A stretch of 7,133 nt of DNA from JAGLTA01 sp023142625. GTDB taxonomy: Bacteria > Patescibacteriota > Patescibacteriia > JAACEG01. Made by a program: the position numbers and the translations under genes. The stretch spans positions 1-7,133 of the forward strand of contig DAOWHA010000031.1 in assembly GCA_030641665.1 (NCBI GenBank), written 5' to 3'. Shown here one piece after another: positions 1 to 5,200 of the stretch; the stretch's first letter is position 1, and each line of letters begins with the position of its first letter. The notes under the pieces are model-generated. The model was not told the origin of the DNA, ran no database searches, and was given only the letters and a program-made list of their open reading frames with translations.

Positions 1-551
1 GTAAAATTAAAATAATTATTTAAAGCATTGACAACATTTTTATTAAAATCAACATTCCCAACTGGCAAATTAAACTTACCTCCACCATTAAATCTTAACA
101 TCCTATTAAATCCATATATCAACAGTATGTATAGTACAAGTGGATCGTTTTTTTTATTCTTATTAACACTCTCTCTTAATTTTTCGTAACCATTTTTATT
201 AAATTTAGCATAATAAATTTTTTTAAATTCTTTTTTTAATGAATCCGGAACAATATTTTCCTTATATGAACGAGATAATTTATATTTATAAATAATTTTC
301 TCAACATCTTTAAAAAACTTTTCAGGATTTTTTGCATTAAAAATTAATAATTTATGTATATTTACAAGATGTTTATCTAAATCATTTAAAAAATATTTTT
401 TTGCCTCTATATTTAAAAACACAGTACCACCACCAACAAAAGGCTCATAAAAATTATTTATTTTTTTTGGAAATAAATCTATTAATTGTCTCATTAGCCT
501 ATACTTATCCCCTACATAAAACAAAGGGGATCTTTCAATTTTTTTATTCAT
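1..551 (-). CDS. D12-class N6-adenine DNA methyltransferase, 3' part cut off by window edge
   Basis: This gene encodes the first 183 residues of a Dam/DpnM-type (D12 class, alpha group) DNA methyltransferase, which would transfer a methyl group from S-adenosylmethionine to N6 of adenine in a specific DNA site. Visible motifs are the N-terminal FYVGDKYRL segment (residues 11-19, motif X), the SAM-binding motif YEPFVGGGTVF (35-45), an LND acidic turn (55-57), and the family block NRMLRFNGGGKFNLPVG (149-165). The catalytic DPPY motif normally follows a few tens of residues later and so would lie outside the window. The ATG at 551 overlaps the stop of the upstream RadC-methyltransferase gene by 8 bases, suggesting translational coupling. 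An in-frame ATG at 560 is an alternative start; neither has a clear ribosome binding site. The gene is very AT-rich (11 G/C in bases 1-60). The family call is secure; the recognition site cannot be read from sequence. Confidence 0.9.
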   Translation of the reverse strand, partial: MNKKIERSPLFYVGDKYRLMRQLIDLFPKKINNFYEPFVGGGTVFLNIEAKKYFLNDLDKHLVNIHKLLIFNAKNPEKFFKDVEKIIYKYKLSRSYKENIVPDSLKKEFKKIYYAKFNKNGYEKLRESVNKNKKNDPLVLYILLIYGFNRMLRFNGGGKFNLPVGNVDFNKNVVNALNNYFNF

Positions 552-2352
552 GATTAACATTAGTTACAAATAAATATTCTTTATGATTATTAAAATTTGT
601 ATTTCCTGCGTTAAAATGCCGATAATCTTTTTCAAAAACTTTCGTATTTCCTGCCTTGCTTAAAATATTTTTTATTTCTTTAAGTGTAATTTTATTTTGC
701 GATGAATTACTTTTTGAATCATAAGTGTTATTATATGATACTACTAAATACTTTGAATTTATATTATCCACTAATTCAGTAAATTTGTCTTTTGCGCTTA
801 CTCGGCAATAATCACTCATATTTTCTGGTTCAGGTTTTAACGCTACACCATATAATTCTGGCTTATCCCATTTTGTTAGTGTTTCTAGGACATGATAAAA
901 TCTACTATACTGTCTTGAATTATAAGGTGGGTCAATATAAACAATATCAGTTTGAATTTGTTTTGCTAATAAATTTGCATCTTCTCTGAATATTGAAACT
1001 GTCTCAACTTCAATGGGATCTATTGGTCGCATAAAAAAATTATCCTCAATAAATTCTCTTTTAAAATATGCATCGTAATGCCCGACTGTATTAGCAATTT
1101 TATCTATTGAATAAAGCAACGATGCTATTAAAATATAATATTCTCTTTCAGTAAGATTATTTTTATTCTCCTCAATGTTTTCTCTAATAAATCCTATAAT
1201 CTTTGTTGAATTTTTAGAAAAATATTTACCTCCAAAATTTATAGAAAAATAATTTTCGTCTAAATCTTCGCCGTTAATATTATTATAATCTTTTATTATA
1301 TTGTTTATTTTCTCTTGATTCCAATTTCCTTTACTAAAAAATGCCTTATGGATAATGTGATTTGAATATAAAAAATCATTCAAAATAATTTTATTAAAAT
1401 GCTTACTTGCGACAGCGGCAACTACTCCTGTGCCAGCAAAAATATCTATGAAAGAGTCTCCTTTGCACTCTTTATTAAGAATAGAAAAAATCCACTCTAT
1501 CAATTTATGTTTATTGCCAATATATCTACGATTATGTAATTGAAAATAATTTTTTTTTACTTGCGGAATATGAAAATATGTTTCTTGAATTTTTTCAGCA
1601 TTTATTCCGTAAGAAGCATTTTCAACCAACAAATCAAACAGCCCTTCTTGCATCCCGTCGGCTATGTAGTCTGTATTTTTATCATGCTTTTTTAAATTTT
1701 TGTAAAAACTGTAACTTCCTTCTTTCGCCACGATTAAAAAATCCGCTATAAAAATCCCCATCAATTCGCCTGCTTTAACTATCTTTTCAATAATTTCTAT
1801 ATCTTTTTCGCTCGGCGTCGGATCACCTGACGGATGATTATGAACTAAAATAACTCTTGCCGCATTCAATTCTATGGCTGGCTGAAAAATCTCTCGCGGG
1901 TGCAGTAAACTTTTATCAAGCAAGCCTACACTGATAATCTCTTTTTTAATCAAAACATTCCGCGCGTTTAGATATAAGCAGACCAAATACTCTTTTTTCT
2001 TGTCCCGCAAATCATAAATTAACGAAAAAACATCTTTTGGATTTTTTATAATAATTTCACTTTTATTTTTTTCTTCGTAAAATCTTTTTACCAAAGATAT
2101 CGCGGATGCGATCTGCAGCGCTTTTGCCTGCCCTATTCCTGCAATTTTCATTAAATCGCTGACAGTAATATTTAAAAAATCCTTGCCGAACTTTTTAATT
2201 ATCTGCTGCGATAGCTTTTGGACATTTTTTCCCTTAATTCCGCTTCCAAGCAAAATTGCTAAAAGATCGCTTTTTGAAAGCGCGTCAGGACCTTTCTTTA
2301 AAAATCTTTCTCTCGGTCTATCCACCATTGGAATGTCTTTTATTTTGGGCAT
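544..2352 (-). CDS. RadC / D12-class N6-adenine DNA methyltransferase fusion protein
   Basis: This 602-residue protein joins two families that are normally separate. Residues 1-220 form a full-length RadC (UPF0758): a helix-hairpin-helix near 64-90 (IAGIGQAKALQIASAISL) and a JAB/MPN domain with the metal-site motif HNHPSGDPTPSEKD (171-184), where H171, H173, S181 and D184 are all kept. RadC's biochemical role is unsettled; the name comes from an old DNA-repair assignment. After a linker at about 221-270, residues 275-598 form an adenine methyltransferase: RRYIGNKHKL (motif X), FIDIFAGTGVVA (301-312, SAM binding), LND (325-327), VGHYDAYFK (423-431) and catalytic IDPPYNSRQY (473-482). The YIDPPYN-RQY and G-Y-AY-K blocks resemble the N-terminal half of M.FokI. 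Both halves look intact. The ATG at 2352 matches the usual RadC N-terminus and has only an A-rich leader. GC content falls sharply near residues 245-264, suggesting that the methyltransferase part was acquired. Confidence 0.92.
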   Translation of the reverse strand: MPKIKDIPMVDRPRERFLKKGPDALSKSDLLAILLGSGIKGKNVQKLSQQIIKKFGKDFLNITVSDLMKIAGIGQAKALQIASAISLVKRFYEEKNKSEIIIKNPKDVFSLIYDLRDKKKEYLVCLYLNARNVLIKKEIISVGLLDKSLLHPREIFQPAIELNAARVILVHNHPSGDPTPSEKDIEIIEKIVKAGELMGIFIADFLIVAKEGSYSFYKNLKKHDKNTDYIADGMQEGLFDLLVENASYGINAEKIQETYFHIPQVKKNYFQLHNRRYIGNKHKLIEWIFSILNKECKGDSFIDIFAGTGVVAAVASKHFNKIILNDFLYSNHIIHKAFFSKGNWNQEKINNIIKDYNNINGEDLDENYFSINFGGKYFSKNSTKIIGFIRENIEENKNNLTEREYYILIASLLYSIDKIANTVGHYDAYFKREFIEDNFFMRPIDPIEVETVSIFREDANLLAKQIQTDIVYIDPPYNSRQYSRFYHVLETLTKWDKPELYGVALKPEPENMSDYCRVSAKDKFTELVDNINSKYLVVSYNNTYDSKSNSSQNKITLKEIKNILSKAGNTKVFEKDYRHFNAGNTNFNNHKEYLFVTNVNHE

Positions 2353-2388
2353 ACTATTTTTTTAAAAATCTAAAAATTATTTATCGTT

Positions 2389-2417
2389 ATAATAGCAAAA
2401 AATAACTATTTCGTAAA
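2389..2417 (-). promoter_or_regulatory. Candidate sigma70-type promoter for the RadC-methyltransferase operon
   Basis: Read on the minus strand, TTTACG (2417-2412, four of six matches to TTGACA) is followed after exactly 17 bases by TATTAT (2394-2389, five of six matches to TATAAT). The predicted start of transcription is near 2382, giving a leader of about 30 bases before the ATG at 2352. The promoter sits directly below the terminator of the preceding gene, so the fusion gene probably starts its own transcript. AT-rich DNA gives chance matches, so this remains a prediction. Confidence 0.5.
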
Positions 2418-2419
2418 TA

Positions 2420-2449
2420 AAAAAAGCGGCTTTTGAAAGCCGCTTTTTT
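2420..2449 (-). terminator. Intrinsic terminator after the small secreted-protein gene (likely bidirectional)
   Basis: The arms 2420-2432 and 2437-2449 are perfectly complementary, with a GC-rich core (GCGGC/GCCGC) and a TTGA loop on the plus strand. The core is flanked by A and T runs, so a U-tract follows the stem whichever strand is transcribed. It starts 19 bases past the stop codon at 2469, the expected place for ending the upstream transcript. No plus-strand gene is seen that would need it in the other direction. Confidence 0.88.
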
Positions 2450-2468
2450 ATTCTCTTCTGCTTGTGTT

Positions 2469-2948
2469 TTATAAATTATCGCAGTTTCCATCGCCGTCAG
2501 CGTCAATAAATTTTCCGCCCTGATTTTGTCCGCGATTTTCACCATTCATTCCTCTGCTTTCTTGCCTGTTGCCTCTGTTTTTACCTTGTCCATTGCCATA
2601 TTTAGCCCCGACTTTTTCGCCATTGCTTGTTCTTAATCCTAATTCTTGCCTAATTGCGTCAGCGCCAGCGATATCCCCTGCTCTGCCCAATCTGCGAGCT
2701 TCGGCAAATCGCTCAAAATTGTCCTCTTTAATAACCTGCCTTACTCGTCCGCGATCTGCCATTAAATCGCTCCATGCTTGATAATCATTGCTGTCCATTG
2801 CTTTGGTCATTGCAGTATGCCTTTCCGGTGAATACGCCGGTCCTTGTTTGGAATAATCGCCTTGATAAGCCATTGCTGAAGAAACAGCAAGCGCGCTTAT
2901 CATCGCAACCACTAAGCTTCCAACTAAAATTTTATTTGATTTTTTCAT
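2469..2948 (-). CDS. Small secreted protein with EF-hand-like C-terminal loop, function unknown
   Basis: This 159-residue protein is not a member of a family I can name. It begins with a clear signal peptide: KK at 2-3, a hydrophobic stretch at about 7-22, and a predicted signal peptidase I cut after AMA (27/28). Residues 40-106 look helical and charged (ND-YQAWSDLM, then FAEARRLGRAGDIAGADAIRQELG). Residues 107-146 are a Gly/Asn/Arg-rich, basic, low-complexity linker. The tail, FIDADGDGNCDN (147-158), matches the DxDxDGxxxD spacing of calcium-binding EF-hand or thrombospondin type-3-like loops and carries the only cysteine (C156). I infer an extracytoplasmic, possibly Ca2+-binding protein. 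It is monocistronic: the ABC operon ends before it and a strong terminator follows. A GGAG lies 17 bases before the ATG, which is too far for a standard ribosome binding site. I recall this helical segment plus DGDG tail from CPR hypothetical proteins, but cannot check that here. Confidence 0.85.
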   Translation of the reverse strand: MKKSNKILVGSLVVAMISALAVSSAMAYQGDYSKQGPAYSPERHTAMTKAMDSNDYQAWSDLMADRGRVRQVIKEDNFERFAEARRLGRAGDIAGADAIRQELGLRTSNGEKVGAKYGNGQGKNRGNRQESRGMNGENRGQNQGGKFIDADGDGNCDNL

Positions 2949-3092
2949 AATTCTTTTGGTTATTTCTCCGTGATATTTTACTATAAAATAAAATAGAGAA
3001 AAAAATTAATAATTTTTTAAAAATTGAGATCTCAACGCGCGTCTATTTATTAATACGCAGATAAAAAAATTTTCTTTAAATAGGCTTGCCTA
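2949..3092. other. Intergenic region between ABC permease gene and small secreted-protein gene
   Basis: This stretch should hold the promoter of the small secreted-protein gene. A TATAGT hexamer on the minus strand at 2985-2980 would fit as a -10 box, with transcription starting near 2973, but no convincing -35 box sits 16-18 bases upstream. The region also contains the palindrome at 3024-3035, a short CGCGCG run just after it, and the hairpin that overlaps the permease stop. No coding sequence was found in it. Confidence 0.5.
3024..3035. repeat. 12-base perfect palindrome, possible operator
   Basis: TTGAGATCTCAA is its own reverse complement. It lies about 50 bases upstream of the predicted transcription start of the small secreted-protein gene and downstream of the ABC operon end. 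Its size and symmetry fit a site for a dimeric regulator. It contains GATC, so it could be altered by a GATC-specific adenine methylase, if one of the two methyltransferases here has that specificity, which is unknown. Confidence 0.4.
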
Positions 3093-3094
3093 TT
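3070..3094 (-). terminator. Weak hairpin terminator at the end of the ABC exporter operon
   Basis: AATAGGC (3079-3085) and GCCTATT (3088-3094) form a perfect inverted repeat. In the minus-strand transcript the stem begins within the permease stop codon (TAA at 3095-3093) and is followed, after a few A-rich bases, by a T-run near 3070-3063. The stem is short and the T-run is not immediately adjacent, so this is a weaker case than the terminator at 2420-2449. Confidence 0.4.
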
Positions 3095-4286
3095 ATTCAC
3101 TTCTTAACGCGTCAACCGGATCAAGACGACTTGCTTTTAGCGCAGGATAAAATCCAAAGAATACGCCCACTAACACTGAAAAACTAAAACCTATTATTAT
3201 GCCTATTAAAGACGGCGCTAATGTAATTAATTCTGTATTGCGAAATATAAAAATTACGCTATTTCCGATTATAATTCCGATAACGCCACCTATCATTGAA
3301 AGGACAACTGACTCAAGCAAAAATTGGCTTAGTATGTCTCCTCGTTTTCCGCCAATCGCCTTGGCAATACCTATCTCCTTGGTGCGTTCCGCAACCGTCA
3401 CGAACATAACATTCATAATTCCGATTCCTGACACTAATAAAGTAATGGCCGCGATGGCTGTTAAAAGCAAAGACATAAGCGCCGCGGCATCTTGCGCCGC
3501 TCCCACCATTGCTCCTGCATCCATTATTCTAAAATCATCGGCTTGGCTGTCTCTTAGTTGATGCTCGGTTCTCAAAGACGACACTATCTCCTTTGACGCA
3601 ATCTCAATATTTTCCACATCGTCGGCTATCGTAAATATCATTATAAAAGCCTTGCTTCCTAATATGCTTTTTTCAGCCATAGAGTTTGGCAGAAAAACAG
3701 AATCGTCCAAAGAACTTTTGCCCATGCTTCTTCCTGTCTCCTTAACTATTCCGATTACTTCAATTGTTTTGCCGTTTATTTTTATGTTTTTACCGATTAT
3801 TTCTTCATCTTCTAGAAATAGCGTTTCTGCTACGCCACTTCCAAGAACCGCGGCTTTTTCATTATTATCCATATCTTCTTCGGATATCAGCCGCCCCTTG
3901 TCAATTTCTATATTAGACATTTCAAAATAATTGTTTTCAACTCCCAATATGCCAAAAGTGCCGTCTTCTGATTCAAAAGAGACAGCCATATTTTCCTGTA
4001 TCACAGCGGTTGCTGATGAAATATGCTGACAATTTTCTACTATAACTTTAGAATCCGCGGTTTTTAATTTTGAACTTTCTGTTTTTCCTCTCATTGCCAT
4101 AACAAGAATAGAATTAGCGGACAATCCCTGAAATTGATCATCTACGGCTTTTTTCGCGCCTTGCCCTATGGCAAATACGGCTATAACAGTAGAAACCCCG
4201 ATAATTATTCCGAGCATTGAAAGAATAGTTCTAGTCTTGTTCGCAAGCAAAGACTCAAGCGCCATTTTTATAATTTCCAATTTCAT
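3093..4286 (-). CDS. MacB/FtsX-fold ABC transporter permease
   Basis: This 397-residue protein is the membrane subunit of a MacB-type ABC exporter (type VII fold). Such proteins use ATP hydrolysis on the inside to move an extracellular domain that handles peptides, toxins or lipoproteins outside, rather than passing substrate through the membrane. The N-terminal segment LLANKTRTILSMLGIIIG leads into TM1 (about 20-42). Residues 43-265 are the MacB-type extracytoplasmic core. The FtsX domain follows with TM2 (about 270-293), the coupling segment AERTKEIGIAKAIGGKRGDI (299-318), TM3 (about 322-347) and TM4 (about 358-381). The ending YPALKASRLDPVDALRSE is typical of the family. It lacks a fused ATPase domain, which is supplied by the gene before it. 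The start at 4286 is only 4 bases from the end of a 161-base foldback element and has no good ribosome binding site. The substrate is unknown. Confidence 0.95.
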   Translation of the reverse strand: MKLEIIKMALESLLANKTRTILSMLGIIIGVSTVIAVFAIGQGAKKAVDDQFQGLSANSILVMAMRGKTESSKLKTADSKVIVENCQHISSATAVIQENMAVSFESEDGTFGILGVENNYFEMSNIEIDKGRLISEEDMDNNEKAAVLGSGVAETLFLEDEEIIGKNIKINGKTIEVIGIVKETGRSMGKSSLDDSVFLPNSMAEKSILGSKAFIMIFTIADDVENIEIASKEIVSSLRTEHQLRDSQADDFRIMDAGAMVGAAQDAAALMSLLLTAIAAITLLVSGIGIMNVMFVTVAERTKEIGIAKAIGGKRGDILSQFLLESVVLSMIGGVIGIIIGNSVIFIFRNTELITLAPSLIGIIIGFSFSVLVGVFFGFYPALKASRLDPVDALRSE

Positions 4287-4290
4287 ATAT

Positions 4291-4451
4291 TAGACACTCT
4301 GCGTAATTAGTTCCTACTGCAATTTCCATCTTTTGGTTAAATTTTCCAAAAATTTTAACGCCTATATATCTATATAAGCTTATAAAATTTTTGAAAAATT
4401 TACCTCAAAATCTAAAAATTTCGTAACAAAACTTATTACGCAGAGGGTCTA
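4291..4451. repeat. 161-base foldback element with 22-base terminal inverted repeats (MITE-like or attenuator)
   Basis: The ends at 4291-4312 and 4430-4451 are inverted repeats matching at 20 of 22 positions, including an unbroken 11-base core CTCTGCGTAAT/ATTACGCAGAG. A second inner pair (about 4337-4356 and 4382-4401) is almost perfectly complementary. The segments between them align loosely, so the whole element can fold into one long imperfect hairpin centred near 4370 in TATATATCTATATA. Both ends carry TA, as a TA target duplication would. The element fills the gap between the ATPase stop (its TAA begins one base beyond) and the permease ATG (4 bases away). It could be a miniature inverted-repeat transposable element, or an RNA hairpin that lowers permease expression relative to the upstream genes. 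No transposase is visible in the window. Confidence 0.72.
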
Positions 4452-5159
4452 TTAATAATTTGAGGTTAATTTATAATTATTATTCACTGCTTTTCCGTCT
4501 CGCATAAAAATTATTCTATCAGCGTATTTCGCGACTTCTGCAGTATGAGTAACCATAATAATTGTTTTATTTTTCTTTTTTAAATCAATAAATATTTCCA
4601 TTATTTCAATGCCAGACTTTGAATCAAGCGCGCCAGTCGGTTCGTCAGCTAAAATTATATCCGGATCATTGATAATAGATCTGCAAATAGAAACGCGCTG
4701 CTGCTGTCCTCCTGAAAGTTCTGTTGGTTTATGGCTTGCCCTATCTTCGATATTAACGCTTTTCATAAGACTAGTGGCTTTTTCTTCTCTAATTCCTTTT
4801 TCTGTTCCCGCATAAAGAGCAGGTAAAGCGACATTTTTTAAAGCTGTGAGACGAGAAAACAGATTAAACTGCTGAAAAATAAAACCCATCATTTTATTTC
4901 TAATAAAAGCCAGCGTATAATCATCTTTTACTTCTCCAATATTTTCTCCATCCAAAAAGTATTCTCCGCCAGTGAGAGGATGAAGGCATCCTATAATATT
5001 CAATAAAGTTGTTTTTCCGCAGCCAGATTCTCCCATTAACGCTACAAACTCTCCTTTTTTAATATCAAGATTAATGCCGTTAAGAACCTTTATTTCTTCA
5101 CCATTAGAAAGATAATACGACTTATGAGCATTTTTTAGTTGTATTGCTAATTTTTCCAT
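4452..5159 (-). CDS. MacB/LolD-type ABC transporter ATP-binding protein
   Basis: This 235-residue cytoplasmic ATPase powers the permease encoded next to it. All nucleotide-binding elements are intact: Walker A GESGCGKT (43-50), Q-loop FQQFNL (95-100), signature LSGGQQQR (148-155), Walker B IILADEPTGALD (168-179, catalytic E173) and the H-loop histidine in VTHTAEVA (H205). The length and the LADEPTGALDS block are typical of the MacB/LolD/FtsE group. After the signature it has VSICRSIINDP where most relatives have a VAIARAL-like helix; this is a mild divergence with no missing catalytic residue. The last 12 residues or so (NNNYKLTSNY) do not resemble the family and end right at the foldback element, which may have rewritten the C-terminus. 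The start at 5159 has an A-rich leader of GTTAAAA repeats and no Shine-Dalgarno sequence. Confidence 0.96.
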   Translation of the reverse strand: MEKLAIQLKNAHKSYYLSNGEEIKVLNGINLDIKKGEFVALMGESGCGKTTLLNIIGCLHPLTGGEYFLDGENIGEVKDDYTLAFIRNKMMGFIFQQFNLFSRLTALKNVALPALYAGTEKGIREEKATSLMKSVNIEDRASHKPTELSGGQQQRVSICRSIINDPDIILADEPTGALDSKSGIEIMEIFIDLKKKNKTIIMVTHTAEVAKYADRIIFMRDGKAVNNNYKLTSNY

Positions 5160-5200
5160 AACTTTTTAACTTTAAAAGTTTTTGACTTTTAACTTTTAAC
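5160..5200. repeat. GTTAAAA repeats and small hairpin between adaptor and ATPase genes
   Basis: The minus strand carries two head-to-tail copies of GTTAAAA followed by two degenerate copies, the last ending at the ATPase start codon. TTAAAAGT (5172-5179) and ACTTTTAA (5185-5192) are perfect inverted repeats with a 5-base loop. This is the entire spacer between the adaptor stop and the ATPase ATG. It may keep the initiation region open or change its spacing through slippage; both are inferences. Confidence 0.55.

Noticed and set aside
792..989. Plus-strand open frame opposite the methyltransferase domain.
   Set aside because: It is a shadow of the catalytic DPPY region, with no initiation signals and no family resemblance.
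1560..1700. Possibility that the RadC-methyltransferase fusion is an assembly or frameshift artefact.
   Set aside because: The frame is open without interruption over the joint, codons remain sensible, and the linker lacks stop-like or low-complexity runs. I cannot exclude a chimeric assembly without reads, so this is noted in the finding.
2365..2378. A 14-base match (AAAATCTAAAAATT) between the radC leader and the foldback element at 4407-4420.
   Set aside because: In DNA this rich in A and T, a match of this length is expected by chance, and the surrounding bases do not align.
3054..3061. A third copy of TACGCAGA, the core of the foldback's terminal repeat, near the end of the ABC operon.
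   Set aside because: The match is only 8 bases with loosely similar flanks, which is not enough to call a second element end.
2183..4815. Several open frames of 60-120 codons on the plus strand, for instance at 2569-2781, 3199-3561 and 3652-3930.
   Set aside because: All lie antisense to well-supported genes, their translations have no recognisable domain or plausible composition, and none has a ribosome binding site or promoter of its own.
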